Program-made: the position numbers and the translations under genes | The notes under the pieces: generated by a model | Databases searched by the model: none | What the model saw: only the letters and a program-made list of their open reading frames with translations | What the model was told of the DNA's origin: nothing | Assembly (NCBI GenBank): GCA_950075865.1 | Contig: CATMVA010000001.1 | Span: 124,001 to 188,000, forward strand | Reading direction: 5' to 3' | Origin: an uncultured Oscillospiraceae bacterium | GTDB taxonomy: Bacteria > Bacillota > Clostridia > Oscillospirales > Oscillospiraceae | Length of the DNA: 64,000 nucleotides | Shown here: in pieces, positions 28,232 to 37,784 of the stretch | How positions within the stretch are numbered: position 1 is the stretch's first letter | Layout: each line of letters starts with the position of its first letter

Positions 28232-29260
28232 GTGTATCAGTTTCGAAATGACTATTCCGTAGGATGCCACCCCGTAGTGCTTGAAGCACTGTCCGCTGTC
28301 AACACTGAGCATGTGGTCGGCTATGGCGCCGATCCTTATACTCAAAAATGCGCCGACCTGATTCGCGAACTCTGCGGCACGCCAAACGCTGATGTACAAT
28401 TTATGGTGGGCGGAACCCAGACGAACTTCACCGCTATCGCCGCTTTTCTTCGGCCCTGGGAGAGTGTGCTCTCCCCCGTCTCAGGACATATTAATGGCCA
28501 TGAATCTGGTGCCGTGGAAGCCACCGGTCATAAAATCATCCCGATTCACACCCCAATTAACGGCAAACTCTCTCCCTCCCTGTTGCTCCCCATTCTGGAT
28601 GAGTGTAAAGATAAACACCTTACCATGCCCCGCCTGGTCTACATTTCTGATGCAACCGAGACCGGTAGTGTCTACACTAAGGCCGAACTCACCGAACTCT
28701 CTTTATTCTGCCGTCATCATGATCTGTTTCTCTATCTGGATGGTGCCCGCCTGGGCTGTGCCCTCACCTCCCAGGCCAACGATTTGACTCTGACTGATAT
28801 TGCCTCTCTTACCGATGCCTTTTACATTGGCGGAACCAAAAACGGTGCCCTCATGGGTGAGGCTCTGGTCATCACCAACCAGGCCCTTCAAGCCGACTTC
28901 TTCCGGATTAAAAAGCAGCGGGGGGCCGTGCTGGCCAAGGGCTGGCTCCTCGGTGTGCAGTTCCAGGCTCTTCTTCAGGATGGGCTCTATTTTAAGATCG
29001 CAAAACACGCCGTGGAAGTGGCCCAGTATCTCCAGGGTGGGTTGAAGAATCTGGGAATCCCTATGATGGTGGAATCTCCCACCAACCAGATCTTTCCCAT
29101 AGTCCCCAACTCCCTTCTTCCCCAACTGGACAAGCTGTGTACCTATGAGGTGTGGGGCAAAGCGGACGAAAGCCATACTGTAATTCGCCTGGTAGCGTCC
29201 TTTGCCACCCCTTTGGACAGCGCTACAGGATTTTTAAAAGCGATCAAAAACTTAACGTGA
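28232..29260 (+). CDS. Low-specificity L-threonine aldolase-like PLP enzyme (342 aa)
   Basis: This is a fold-type I PLP enzyme of the beta-eliminating lyase superfamily. It has FRNDYSVGCHPVVLEAL at the start, the MVGGTQTNFTAIAAFL cofactor loop, LYLDGARLGCAL (PLP-binding Asp) and the PLP lysine in YIGGTKNGALMGEAL. It probably cleaves L-threonine or allo-threonine to glycine and acetaldehyde. It starts with GTG (28232-28234), after AAGGAGGGG. It is the last gene of the operon. Confidence 0.9.
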   Translation: MYQFRNDYSVGCHPVVLEALSAVNTEHVVGYGADPYTQKCADLIRELCGTPNADVQFMVGGTQTNFTAIAAFLRPWESVLSPVSGHINGHESGAVEATGHKIIPIHTPINGKLSPSLLLPILDECKDKHLTMPRLVYISDATETGSVYTKAELTELSLFCRHHDLFLYLDGARLGCALTSQANDLTLTDIASLTDAFYIGGTKNGALMGEALVITNQALQADFFRIKKQRGAVLAKGWLLGVQFQALLQDGLYFKIAKHAVEVAQYLQGGLKNLGIPMMVESPTNQIFPIVPNSLLPQLDKLCTYEVWGKADESHTVIRLVASFATPLDSATGFLKAIKNLT

Positions 29261-29266
29261 CCTCTT

Positions 29267-29290
29267 GTGGGCGGTTTTGCTACCGCCCAC
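29267..29290 (+). terminator. Terminator after the aldolase gene
   Basis: GTGGGCGGT pairs with ACCGCCCAC and is followed by TTTTCAT. Confidence 0.78.
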
Positions 29291-29975
29291 TTTTCATATC
29301 CTACTGCTGGTTGTCAAACAGGGACTTTCCCAAGAGGAACTGGCCAGCATTGTCGGTATATCACGCCAGACAAAAGTGGGAGGCTGGAACGGTCCAGCCC
29401 AATCTGGATAACCTGATGACGTTGGCACAATTTTTCAGCGTATCCTTGGATGAGCTGGTTGGCATTGCTCCAAGCACCGCCGAGCCGACATCCAGAGCAA
29501 ATAGCGGATATTATTCCTCACAGCCGTCCCACTCCAAAGCCGCCGCCTACTATATCCCCTGCCGTTGGCACTATAAATATAAGAGCAAGAAAACCTTGCT
29601 TGGCCTTCCACTGGTTATATCCGCTTTATTGAAGGATTGTCTTTCGGCCTGATTGGCCTTGGGGGACTTTCTCTTGGACTTCCGTCCGCCAGCAGTTCGC
29701 CGGAGGAATTACCCTGGGTGGCATCTCTACGGGGATCGCCGCCGTAGGCGGCTGCGCCATAGGCGGAATGGTCGCTTACGGTAGTCTGGCCATTGGGAAT
29801 GTTGCTATCGGAGGCTGTTCTGTCGGAGATGTAGCTCTGGGGGCACAGGCAATCTTTCCACTTGGAAAGACTGTCCCTCTCTCCGCAGAGATTTGGGCAC
29901 AATTTTGCCGAAGCGTTCAGGGACTTGGGTTTGGCTATCGAGCTTTGACTGATTTTTTCCAAAATCGCTCCCAAA
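29291..29975 (+). pseudogene. Decayed XRE-family regulator with glycine-rich membrane tail
   Basis: Fragments in different frames add up to one protein. First comes an HTH piece (QGLSQEELASIVGISRQT), then after a frame change KWEAGTVQPNLDNLMTLAQF and FSVSLDELVG. Later comes RFIEGLSFGLIGLGGLSLGL and, in a further frame, GGISTGIAAVGGCAIGGMVA followed by YGSLAIGNVAIGGCSVGDVA. This order (HTH_3 domain, linker, repeated AIGG-type glycine-rich segment) is that of a common Firmicutes XRE regulator. There is no start codon or complete frame, and at least two frameshifts are needed, so it is nonfunctional. Confidence 0.8.
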
Positions 29976-29982
29976 TAAAACT

Positions 29983-30020
29983 AAAAGGAGCAGGCCCCTC
30001 CCTCCGGTCCTGCTCCTTTT
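29983..30020. terminator. Terminator between the XRE pseudogene and the GyrI-like gene
   Basis: AAAAGGAGCAGG pairs with CCTGCTCCTTTT around a 14-nt loop, with T-runs on both strands. It serves the convergent genes. Confidence 0.8.
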
Positions 30021-30029
30021 GTTCATTCA

Positions 30030-30491
30030 TTACAGCTTTCTGACAGGAAAAAGGATATAGTTTTTTCCTGTCTGCGGGCAGGTATAATCATGTACCGCGC
30101 CGACTATCTCCAGTTTCTGATCTGCAAGGTACTTGATTCCTCGGGAAAAAGGTGTCTCTCCTTCATTCTCCACGCAAATATACTCATATCCGGGTATATT
30201 CCACTTGGTCCATCCATCCGGAGCCTCTGCATCCTCCTCACACTCCACACCAGCAAGATAAAGTCCCTTACAGAAGTCCTCCCATGGAAGAAAAGATCTC
30301 GAAAAGTCAGACATTACTCCCCATATCCCGACCAACTTCCCTTGCGCATCCTTCTTTGCCAGAGCCTGAATCTCTTCGAAACCGGCATTCGCAGCAACCC
30401 ATAGCCGCTGAATAAAGTCCGCGCCATCCGCAGTAGACCCTTCCTTCCCCATTACCGAAAAGGCCTTCTTTTCGCATCTCTTCACCGTCAC
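30030..30491 (-). CDS. GyrI-like / AraC effector-binding domain protein (153 aa)
   Basis: This is a stand-alone SHS2-type ligand-binding domain. Recognisable parts are FIQRLWVAANAGFEEI, GIWGVMSDFSR, YLAGVECEED, WTKWNIPGYEYICVE and the C-terminal TGKNYILFPVRKL. Such proteins bind small hydrophobic ligands; some inhibit gyrase (SbmC/GyrI). No DNA-binding domain is attached. The start is taken as GTG 30489-30491, 8 nt after GGGAGG. Confidence 0.82.
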   Translation of the reverse strand: MTVKRCEKKAFSVMGKEGSTADGADFIQRLWVAANAGFEEIQALAKKDAQGKLVGIWGVMSDFSRSFLPWEDFCKGLYLAGVECEEDAEAPDGWTKWNIPGYEYICVENEGETPFSRGIKYLADQKLEIVGAVHDYTCPQTGKNYILFPVRKL

Positions 30492-30513
30492 AGTTTCCGC
30501 CTCCCAAAATTAC

Positions 30514-30549
30514 GATGCCCGCCGGAACTCAACGGTTCCGACGGGCATC
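30514..30549 (-). terminator. Likely terminator of fba
   Basis: GATGCCCGCCGGAA pairs with TTCCGACGGGCATC (one mismatch). The leftward T-run is short (TAATTTTG). It lies 25 bp after the fba stop. Confidence 0.6.
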
Positions 30550-30573
30550 GCTTATTTACTTTGGTCCTTATGC

Positions 30574-31542
30574 TCAGGCCTTCCCGGCACAGCCCAAAAC
30601 ATCCACCAGCTTGTGACGGACAGTCTCCTTGATGTTGGCACGGGCGGGCTTCAGGTACTCCCGGGGATCAAATTTGTCGGGATGCTCATCGAAGAACTCC
30701 CGAATGGTACCGGTCATGGTCAGCCGCAGATCGGAGTCGATGTTGATCTTGCAGACACTGAGGGTAGCAGCCTTGCGGAGCTGCTCCTCGGGGATGCCGA
30801 CAGCGTCAGGCATCTTGCCGCCATGGGCGTTGACCATCTTCACATACTCCTGAGGCACGCTGGAGGATCCGTGGAGCACGATGGGGAACCCAGGCAGACG
30901 CTTGGAGACCTCCTCCAGCACATCGAAGCGGAGGGGCGGGGGAACCAAAATTCCCTTCTCATTACGGGTGCACTGATCGGGGGTAAACTTGTACGCGCCA
31001 TGGCTGGTGCCGATAGCGATGGCCAGAGAATCGCAGCCGGTTTTGGCGACGAACTCCTCCACCTCCTCAGGGCGGGTGTAGGAGGCAGCATGAGCGGCCA
31101 CCTTCACATCGTCCTCAATGCCAGCCAAAGTGCCCAGCTCAGCCTCAACGACTACGCCGTGATCATGGGCGTACTCGACCACCTTCTTAGTGATCTCAAT
31201 GTTCTCCTCAAAGGGCTTGGAGGATGCGTCAATCATGACAGAGGTAAAACCTCCGTCAATACAGGACTTGCAGGTCTCGAAATCGGGGCCATGGTCCAGA
31301 TGGAGCACGATGGGAATCTCAGGACACTCGATCACAGCAGCCTCCACCAGCTTCACCAGATAGGTGTGGTTGGCATAGGCGCGGGCACCCTTGGAAACCT
31401 GAAGGATCACGGGAGCATGCTCCTCCTTGCAGGCCTCGGTAATGCCCTGAACGATCTCCATGTTGTTGACGTTGAACGCACCGATGGCGTACCCACCAGC
31501 ATAGGCCTTTTTGAACATTTCGGTAGAAGTAACGAGAGGCAT
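30574..31542 (-). CDS. fba: Class II fructose-1,6-bisphosphate aldolase (322 aa)
   Basis: It is a zinc-dependent glycolytic aldolase. It carries GAFNVNNMEIVQGI, the LHLDHGPDFETCKSCI zinc-histidine region, SVMIDASSKPFEENI, EAELGTLAGIEDDV, the GTSHGAYKF loop and VLHGSSSVPQEYV. The ATG at 31540-31542 follows AAAGGAG; a TTG three codons earlier is not needed. It has its own promoter, downstream of pfp. Confidence 0.96.
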   Translation of the reverse strand: MPLVTSTEMFKKAYAGGYAIGAFNVNNMEIVQGITEACKEEHAPVILQVSKGARAYANHTYLVKLVEAAVIECPEIPIVLHLDHGPDFETCKSCIDGGFTSVMIDASSKPFEENIEITKKVVEYAHDHGVVVEAELGTLAGIEDDVKVAAHAASYTRPEEVEEFVAKTGCDSLAIAIGTSHGAYKFTPDQCTRNEKGILVPPPLRFDVLEEVSKRLPGFPIVLHGSSSVPQEYVKMVNAHGGKMPDAVGIPEEQLRKAATLSVCKINIDSDLRLTMTGTIREFFDEHPDKFDPREYLKPARANIKETVRHKLVDVLGCAGKA

Positions 31543-31578
31543 TGGTTCCAACTCCTTTTATAAAATTTGGATGATTTC

Positions 31579-31607
31579 ATTTTAACAAAACCACGAGCAA
31601 AATGCAA
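31579..31607 (-). promoter_or_regulatory. Promoter of fba
   Basis: TTGCAT and TAAAAT lie 17 bp apart on the minus strand, 36 bp before the ATG. Confidence 0.6.
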
Positions 31608-31678
31608 CACCTTGGGCTGACTATTTTAAAATCCCCCCAACAGGAAATTGCCGTAGATACTGTGGAAAAAGGCGGAAC

Positions 31679-33337
31679 TCAGCCTTTTTCCAACGCCAGC
31701 GTGCAGGTAGTCAGATCGCAGACCTCGGACGGTCCAAAATACTGGATGGCACCGGGATAGGTAAAAGCAGTCTCGACCGCCCACTGATCCCGATGCGCCG
31801 CGAAATACCGGAAAGGCTTACCATCCAATTCTACCAGTGCCTTTTTGATCACGGGCTTGTCCTCGCCGTGCCGGCGCTCAATGTTCATCATCTTGGTGAT
31901 GGGCATACCGCCAGCCACCCACTCCTCAGCGGGCTTAGAAAGGTTGGAGACCTTAGACAGGTAGCCGTTATAGCCATACTGGATCAGCATAAAGGCATTG
32001 TACCCCAGGGAATAGCAGTAATCCGCGTCAAAATTGGAGGGAAACGCGCATCTGCCCTCATAGCCAAAGAAATGATGTAGGGGGCTGAACTTTCCCTTAT
32101 AAGTCCCAGCCTGCTTGCGCTGAGCCAGCTTGTCCTTAACCAGCGCGGAGAACAGCTTTTCCGATTCGATCAGGGAGACCTGCACATTTCCGTGGGGATC
32201 CCGCTCCAAAAAGAGCTGCTGCTGGATGCCCTCGGGCAGAATGGCGAAGACCTCCATAGATTCTTGGGTCAAGCCTTTCTCAATAAAAGCATACTTCTCT
32301 TTCCAGGTGGCCAGAGCACTGAACTCAACAGCTTTGCTACCGGCCAGCAGCTCGTTGATCTCGGCAATCAGCTTGGAGAACTCAGGGACAAATTCCACCA
32401 CGCCTTCGGGGATAATGGCAACACCGAAGTTCATCCCCCTGGCAGCCCTCTTCTCCACCGAATCAGCAATATAATCCGCGATCTGGGAGAGGGACATCTT
32501 CTTGGCTGATACTTCCTCGGAAATGAGGCAGATGTTAGGCTGGGTCTCCAAGGCACACTCCAGGGCAACGTGAGAAGCCGAACGGCCCATAACCTTGATA
32601 AAATGCCAGTATTTCTTGGCAGAATTGGCATCACGCTCAATATTGCCGATCAGTTCGCTATATGTCTTGGTGGCGGTATCAAAGCCGAAGGAGCATTCGA
32701 TATCCTCGTTCTTCAGGTCGCCGTCGATGGTCTTGGGGCAGCCAATAACCTGCACGCCGGTATTATGAGCGGCAAAGTACTCGGCCAGAACGGCAGCGTT
32801 TGTGTTGGAGTCATCGCCGCCAATGATCACAATGGCGGTAACGCCATGCTTCTTACAGACCTGAGCGGCCACGGCAAACTGCTCCTCAGTCTCCAGCTTG
32901 GTCCGTCCTGAACCGATGATATCGAAGCCACCGGTATTCCGGAATTGGTCAATATACCCATCGTCAAAGGTCAAATAGTCATCATCCAACAGACCACTGG
33001 GACCATTTTTGAAGCCCAGAAGCACATTTTCCGGGTTCGTAGCCTTCAGGGCGTCATACAGACCACAAACCACATTGTGACCGCCGGGGGCCTGTCCTCC
33101 CGAAAGAATCACACCCACGACCTGCTTTTTGGCAGGTGCGGTGTTTTTCCCTTTCTGAAATGTGATCTCTTTCTCCCCGTATGTGTTCGGAAAGAGCGCC
33201 TTAATTTTCTCCTGGTCGGCAACACTCTGGGTCACGCTGCCCTCCCGGACGCAGATCTCAGCGATGCCATGCCGAAGCATACCCGGCAACTTCGGGGTAT
33301 AGGCATATCTGGCCTTCTGCAAAGGTGAAAGATCCAT
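31679..33337 (-). CDS. pfp: Diphosphate-dependent phosphofructokinase, long type (552 aa)
   Basis: It makes the fructose-6-P / fructose-1,6-P2 step reversible using pyrophosphate. The nucleotide/PPi region reads [16 protein letters not shown], then [11 protein letters not shown] (about 172-181) and [12 protein letters not shown] (about 200-210). The second Asp of GGDD and the Lys of PKTIDGD are the residues that select PPi over [17 protein letters not shown] and PEGVVEF also fit. At 552 aa it belongs to the long clade shared with plants, spirochaetes and clostridia. It has its own promoter. Confidence 0.94.
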   Translation of the reverse strand: MDLSPLQKARYAYTPKLPGMLRHGIAEICVREGSVTQSVADQEKIKALFPNTYGEKEITFQKGKNTAPAKKQVVGVILSGGQAPGGHNVVCGLYDALKATNPENVLLGFKNGPSGLLDDDYLTFDDGYIDQFRNTGGFDIIGSGRTKLETEEQFAVAAQVCKKHGVTAIVIIGGDDSNTNAAVLAEYFAAHNTGVQVIGCPKTIDGDLKNEDIECSFGFDTATKTYSELIGNIERDANSAKKYWHFIKVMGRSASHVALECALETQPNICLISEEVSAKKMSLSQIADYIADSVEKRAARGMNFGVAIIPEGVVEFVPEFSKLIAEINELLAGSKAVEFSALATWKEKYAFIEKGLTQESMEVFAILPEGIQQQLFLERDPHGNVQVSLIESEKLFSALVKDKLAQRKQAGTYKGKFSPLHHFFGYEGRCAFPSNFDADYCYSLGYNAFMLIQYGYNGYLSKVSNLSKPAEEWVAGGMPITKMMNIERRHGEDKPVIKKALVELDGKPFRYFAAHRDQWAVETAFTYPGAIQYFGPSEVCDLTTCTLALEKG

Positions 33338-33378
33338 GCAAATTCCTCCTTCAAATGATGGAACACATTTTGCAATTT

Positions 33379-33407
33379 ATTATAGCATATTCAGGAAAAA
33401 TTGTAAA
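33379..33407 (-). promoter_or_regulatory. Promoter of pfp
   Basis: TTTACA and a consensus TATAAT are 17 bp apart on the minus strand. Confidence 0.72.
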
Positions 33408-33424
33408 TATTGTCACTGCCAGTT

Positions 33425-34408
33425 CTATTCAATCCCGGTCAGCGCCTTCATTACCGTATAAGTCTGAGAATCCAGTCCCTTCTTCATCTGCAGTGCCTCG
33501 TTGATGTCATAGTTCACATATTCGTCGCCTTTCATGCCGATGACCCGGCAGGTCTTACCCTCGGCCAGCAAGCGAACGGCTTCATATCCCATATAGGTCG
33601 CCGCCACCCGGTCCCGGAGCGTAGGTGCGCCGCCCCGCTGGACATGCCCCAGAATGGTGACTCTGGTATCCAGCGCTGTAGCTTCCGTGATCTGCCGGGC
33701 GATTTCATAGCCTCCCCCCCGAACACCTTCGGCCACAATAATCGTAAAGTTGGTCCTGCCACCCAGGCGGGCCTGACGAATCGGCTCGATCACATCTTCC
33801 TCCAGATTCAACTCCTGCTCTGGTACGAGTACCGAGGTCGCTCCACAGGCCACCCCCACATTCAGAGCCACATGTCCAGCATGTCGGCCCATAACCTCCA
33901 CCACCGAGCACCGCTCATGGGACTGCATAGTGTCTCGAAGTTTATCAATGCACTCCAACGCTGTATTGCAGGCGGTATCGTAACCGATAGTATAGCTGGA
34001 ACAGGCAATATCGTTGTCAATCGTTCCGGGAATCCCGATAACCGACAGCCCCTGCTCTGCAAGGCACAAAAGCCCCCGGAAGGTGCCGTCGCCGCCGATA
34101 CCCACCAGAGCCTCCAGCCCCAGCAACTTGCAAGTAGCGGTAGCCTTCTCCTGCCCTTCTTTGGCTTTGAAATCCTCACTGCGAGCCGAGTAAAGTAAAG
34201 TTCCTCCCCTTCGGGAGATACCACTTACACTTTCAAAATCCAGCTTCATAAAATCGCCGTTGATCAGCCCGTGATATCCCCGGCGAATACCAATACACTC
34301 GATCCCGTAATACATACAGGTACGAACCACTGAACGGATAGCGGCGTTCATACCGGGGGCATCGCCGCCGCTGGTAAATACTCCGATCCGCTTGACCGCA
34401 CTTTCCAT
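33425..34408 (-). CDS. pfkA: ATP-dependent 6-phosphofructokinase (327 aa)
   Basis: It commits fructose-6-P to glycolysis. GVFTSGGDAPGMNAAIR, VGIGGDGTFRG (about 102-112) and the catalytic GIPGTIDNDIACSSYTIGYD are present. The Gly of GGDG and the Gly of PGTIDND mark an ATP enzyme, in contrast with the adjacent pfp. MGRHAGHVALNV and LGHVQRGGAPTLRDR complete the family pattern. The ATG at 34406-34408 follows GGAGG at 8 nt. It is 27 bp downstream of purB and probably co-transcribed with it. Confidence 0.97.
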   Translation of the reverse strand: MESAVKRIGVFTSGGDAPGMNAAIRSVVRTCMYYGIECIGIRRGYHGLINGDFMKLDFESVSGISRRGGTLLYSARSEDFKAKEGQEKATATCKLLGLEALVGIGGDGTFRGLLCLAEQGLSVIGIPGTIDNDIACSSYTIGYDTACNTALECIDKLRDTMQSHERCSVVEVMGRHAGHVALNVGVACGATSVLVPEQELNLEEDVIEPIRQARLGGRTNFTIIVAEGVRGGGYEIARQITEATALDTRVTILGHVQRGGAPTLRDRVAATYMGYEAVRLLAEGKTCRVIGMKGDEYVNYDINEALQMKKGLDSQTYTVMKALTGIE

Positions 34409-34435
34409 ATTGATTTCCTCCAATTATGTGCCGAT

Positions 34436-35875
34436 TTATACAGTAAGGTCAGTATCCGCCTGCTTCAGCGCCTCCACATACCGTTCCAGGACCGGTTTTA
34501 CATTTTGCGCCAGGAATTCCTCCACCTGCTCCGGGCAGCGGCCAACGTAAGCCTTGGGCTCCAGGTGAATTTCGATCTCCTCCCTTGTTAGACCAAACAT
34601 AGACTCAGCGGCAATTCGGTCGATCAGATCGTTGGGCTTACCTTCATCTTTGACCGTATGCCCCGCCTCGATGGACAACTGGCGGATCCGCTCATGGAGC
34701 TCCTGCCGATTGCCGCCCTTTTTCACCGAATCCATCATAATGTTTTCGGTGGCCATAAAGGGCAGCTCCTCCATCACATGTTTTTCAATCACTTTTGGAT
34801 GGACTACCAACCCGGATACCACATTTGCATAAATATTCAGGATCGCATCCACCGCCAAAAATGCCTCTGGGACCGAAATGCGCTTGTTGGCCGAGTCGTC
34901 CAATGTCCGCTCAAACCACTGATTAGATGCCGTAACGGCAGGATTCTGGGCATCCACCATCACATACCGGGCCAGGGAGCAGATCCGCTCACAGCGCATG
35001 GGATTTCGCTTATACGGCATAGCCGAGGAGCCAATTTGGTTCTTCTCAAAGGGCTCCTCCACCTCTTTCAGGTGGCACAGCAGACGTAAGTCGGTGGCAA
35101 ACTTGCTGGCCGACTGAGCGATCCCGGAAAGGGTCGACAAAACCGCAGCGTCCACCTTACGTGAATAGGTCTGCCCGGACACCGGCACAACCTTGTTAAA
35201 CCCCATCTCTGTAGCGATCTTATCCTCCAGGGCCTTTACCTTGGCATGATCCCCGTCAAAAAGCTCCAGGAAACTGGCCTGAGTGCCTGTGGTACCCTTG
35301 GACCCTAACAGGGCCATGCGGGAGATCCGGAACTCGACCTCATCCAGATCCATCAACAATTCGTTCATCCAGAGGGTGGCCCGTTTCCCTACCGTCACCA
35401 TCTGGGCACTCTGGAAATGTGTATATCCAAGAGTTGGCAAGTCTTTATACTTGTCCGCAAAATTCGCCAGATATTTGAGGATCTTTACCAGCTTGTCCCG
35501 AACCAAGCAGAGTCCTTCCCTCATCAGGATAATATCAGTATTATCCCCAACATAGCAGCTGGTAGCCCCAAGATGAATAATGGGCATCGCTTTAGGACAG
35601 TGCTCCCCCCAGGCGTGAATGTGCGCCATCACATCATGACGCAGCTTTTTCTCCCACTGGGCCGCCAATGCATAATCGACCTCGTCAGCATGAGCCTCCA
35701 ATTCCTCCACCTGTTCCCGGGTCACGGGAAGCCCCAGCTCCATCTCTCCCCGGGCCAAAGCAATCCACAGTTTATGCCATGTAGTAAATTTTTTATCCGG
35801 AGAAAAGAGATAGAGCATCTCAGGACTGGCATAGCGGGATGAGAGCGGACTTTGATAAATATCGGTTCGTTCCAT
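34436..35875 (-). CDS. purB: Adenylosuccinate lyase PurB (479 aa)
   Basis: It acts twice in purine synthesis (SAICAR to AICAR, adenylosuccinate to AMP). The fumarase/aspartase superfamily signature SSAMPYKRNPMRCERI is clear. The HLGATSCYVGDNTDI and GYTHFQSAQMVTVGKRA segments supply catalytic His and Thr/Ser residues. The length fits the longer PurB branch shared with clostridia and animals. Its promoter is at 35915-35943, and pfkA follows. Confidence 0.96.
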   Translation of the reverse strand: MERTDIYQSPLSSRYASPEMLYLFSPDKKFTTWHKLWIALARGEMELGLPVTREQVEELEAHADEVDYALAAQWEKKLRHDVMAHIHAWGEHCPKAMPIIHLGATSCYVGDNTDIILMREGLCLVRDKLVKILKYLANFADKYKDLPTLGYTHFQSAQMVTVGKRATLWMNELLMDLDEVEFRISRMALLGSKGTTGTQASFLELFDGDHAKVKALEDKIATEMGFNKVVPVSGQTYSRKVDAAVLSTLSGIAQSASKFATDLRLLCHLKEVEEPFEKNQIGSSAMPYKRNPMRCERICSLARYVMVDAQNPAVTASNQWFERTLDDSANKRISVPEAFLAVDAILNIYANVVSGLVVHPKVIEKHVMEELPFMATENIMMDSVKKGGNRQELHERIRQLSIEAGHTVKDEGKPNDLIDRIAAESMFGLTREEIEIHLEPKAYVGRCPEQVEEFLAQNVKPVLERYVEALKQADTDLTV

Positions 35876-35914
35876 TTGACTTGCCTTCCTTCCAAGGTTT
35901 GTCTTTTCAAATCA

Positions 35915-35943
35915 AGCATATCACAAAATGCAGACAGATACAA
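35915..35943 (-). promoter_or_regulatory. Promoter of purB-pfkA
   Basis: TTGTAT and TATGCT lie 17 bp apart on the minus strand. No purine riboswitch was recognised. Confidence 0.45.
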
Positions 35944-35983
35944 GCATTCTTACCCAAACTTTGTATTTTGGAACAATCGAAAA

Positions 35984-36010
35984 GGGAGCCGGGCCCTTCA
36001 CCCGACTCCC
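35984..36010 (-). terminator. Terminator of aspB
   Basis: GGGAGCCGGG pairs with CCCGACTCCC (one G-U pair). Leftward it is followed by CTTTTCG. Confidence 0.75.
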
Positions 36011-36021
36011 CTGTTCCTTTT

Positions 36022-37212
36022 TTACTTTGCCAAAAACTGCTCCAGACGATTCATACCTTTCTCAATATTTTCCATTGAAGCAGCATAGCTCCAGCGGATA
36101 AAGCCCGGCACGCCAAAGCCCTCTCCTGGCACTGTAGCTACAAGTCCCTGCTTCAGCAGTTCGGTGGCAAATTCTTGTGCGTCATGGATCAAAGCACCGC
36201 CAATGGTTCGACCAAGGATTTCTTTCACATTGATCAGCACGTAGAAAGCCCCCTCTGGCCGAAGACAGCTGATCCCCTCAATTGCATTGATCCGTTCAAC
36301 GATATAGTCCCGTCTGGTCTGGAACGCCTCCCGCATGGCATAGACCTCATCCTGATATGCGGTAAGGCCGGCAATCGCCGCCCGCTGGGAAATCGTACAG
36401 GGGGAGCCGGTGGAATTACTGGTATACCGGGACATGACCTGGGCAATTTCAGGCTCCGCCAAAGCATATCCGATACGCCAACCAGTCATGGCATAGGATT
36501 TGGACACGCCATTGATCAGAATTGTACGCCTTTTCACCTCATCCCCCAAAGCGGCCATACTGGTAAAAGAGACTCCGTCATAGGTCAGTGAATAATAGAT
36601 TTCGTCAGAAATAATATAGATATCGTGCTTCACACAAACATCAGCCAAAGCCTGAAGCTCCTCCCGATCATAGATCATGCCGCTGGGGTTGGAAGGATTA
36701 TTAAAGATGATTGCTTTGCTCCGGGGCGTAATGGCGGCCTCCAATTTTTCAGGCGTAAGCTTAAAACGCTCCTCCTCCCCTGCAAAAACCGTTACAGGCA
36801 GACCACCCGCCATCCGGATCATCTCAAAGTAGCTGACCCAGCCCGGCGTAGGCAAAACGACCTCATCCCCCGGATTGAGCAGGGTCTGAAGAGTCAAATA
36901 TATGACATGCTTGGCTCCGCTGGCTACTACCACCTGGCCAGGCTCGTATTCTACGGCACAGTCTGCTTTCATACGTTCACATATCGCCCTTTTCAGTGCC
37001 AAGGTACCAGAGGCCGGCGTATATCGAGTATCATTCTCACGGATGGCCCGTATTGCTTCCTCCTTAATGTGATCCGGCGTATCAAAATCTGGTTCACCGG
37101 CCGCAAAACTCAGGATATCATACCCATCCGCCTTCATTTGCTTGGACAATGCGTCCATGGCCATCGTGGCAGACGCTTGGACCGCGCTTGCAATTTTGGA
37201 AAGTTCTTTCAT
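36022..37212 (-). CDS. aspB: Class I aspartate aminotransferase family PLP enzyme (396 aa)
   Basis: This is a class I/II aminotransferase of the AspB type. It has LSFAAGEPDFDTPDHI, the VVASGAKHVIYLTLQTL cofactor loop, NNPSNPSGMIYDREEL, IISDEIYYSLTYD and the PLP lysine in NGVSKSYAMTGWRIGYA. RWSYA near the end contains the substrate-carboxylate Arg. It probably transaminates aspartate and 2-oxoglutarate, although aromatic or prephenate activity is also known in this clade. The ATG 37210-37212 is chosen over a GTG five codons earlier that would lack a ribosome binding site. Confidence 0.92.
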   Translation of the reverse strand: MKELSKIASAVQASATMAMDALSKQMKADGYDILSFAAGEPDFDTPDHIKEEAIRAIRENDTRYTPASGTLALKRAICERMKADCAVEYEPGQVVVASGAKHVIYLTLQTLLNPGDEVVLPTPGWVSYFEMIRMAGGLPVTVFAGEEERFKLTPEKLEAAITPRSKAIIFNNPSNPSGMIYDREELQALADVCVKHDIYIISDEIYYSLTYDGVSFTSMAALGDEVKRRTILINGVSKSYAMTGWRIGYALAEPEIAQVMSRYTSNSTGSPCTISQRAAIAGLTAYQDEVYAMREAFQTRRDYIVERINAIEGISCLRPEGAFYVLINVKEILGRTIGGALIHDAQEFATELLKQGLVATVPGEGFGVPGFIRWSYAASMENIEKGMNRLEQFLAK

Positions 37213-37261
37213 CGAGGAATCCCTCACTAATCAAGTTATTGTAGTGTGTTGACCCTATATC

Positions 37262-37290
37262 ATTATAAGCAGGCTTCCTTCAAAATGCAA
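37262..37290 (-). promoter_or_regulatory. Promoter of aspB
   Basis: TTGCAT and a consensus TATAAT are 17 bp apart on the minus strand, 50 bp before the ATG. Confidence 0.7.
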
Positions 37291-37382
37291 GCGCAAGGTT
37301 ACTTGTTTTTCATTTTTGTAGATATGCAATAAAGTGTTCTTTTTGCGGCTCACTTTATGTACTATATTGTCAGGAAAAGAAA

Positions 37383-37408
37383 CCGGGAGACGCTTATGCG
37401 TCTCCCGG
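37383..37408 (-). terminator. Terminator after the zinc-ribbon gene
   Basis: CCGGGAGACGC pairs perfectly with GCGTCTCCCGG around TTAT. Leftward it runs into TTTCTTTTCC. Confidence 0.85.
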
Positions 37409-37423
37409 TCACGTTTGGACAGA

Positions 37424-37708
37424 TTACTGTGCCTGCTCCCCGCGCATCTTGGCAAAACATTCGCTACAGTAGACAGGCCGATCGGACTTGGGCTCAAAAG
37501 GAACCTTGGCCTCGCCTCCGCATCGGGCACAGGTGGCCGTGAAATACTCACGGGGACCACGGGCAGCCGCTTTGCGTGCGTCACGGCAGGCTCTGCAACG
37601 CTGAGGCTCGTTCTGGAAGCCACGCTCAGCATAGAACTCCTGCTCACCAGCGGTAAAAACGAACTCATTGCCACATTCCTTGCATACCAGTGTCTTGTCT
37701 TCGTACAT
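37424..37708 (-). CDS. Small zinc-ribbon protein (94 aa)
   Basis: Four CxxC knuckles make two zinc ribbons: CKEC (about 10), CRAC (about 41), CARC (about 62) and CSEC (about 83). This layout matches the probable zinc-ribbon family (zf-trcl followed by a CxxC-x17-CxxC domain), whose role is unknown. The ATG 37706-37708 follows GAGAGGG. It lies 76 bp behind sigH and ends at a strong terminator, so the two genes are likely co-transcribed. Confidence 0.85.
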   Translation of the reverse strand: MYEDKTLVCKECGNEFVFTAGEQEFYAERGFQNEPQRCRACRDARKAAARGPREYFTATCARCGGEAKVPFEPKSDRPVYCSECFAKMRGEQAQ

Positions 37709-37784
37709 GATGATACCCTCTCTTTGACTCTTGTCCAAGCCTCGGATACATTCCGATTTTGCCGGACATGTGTAGTATTTGCGC

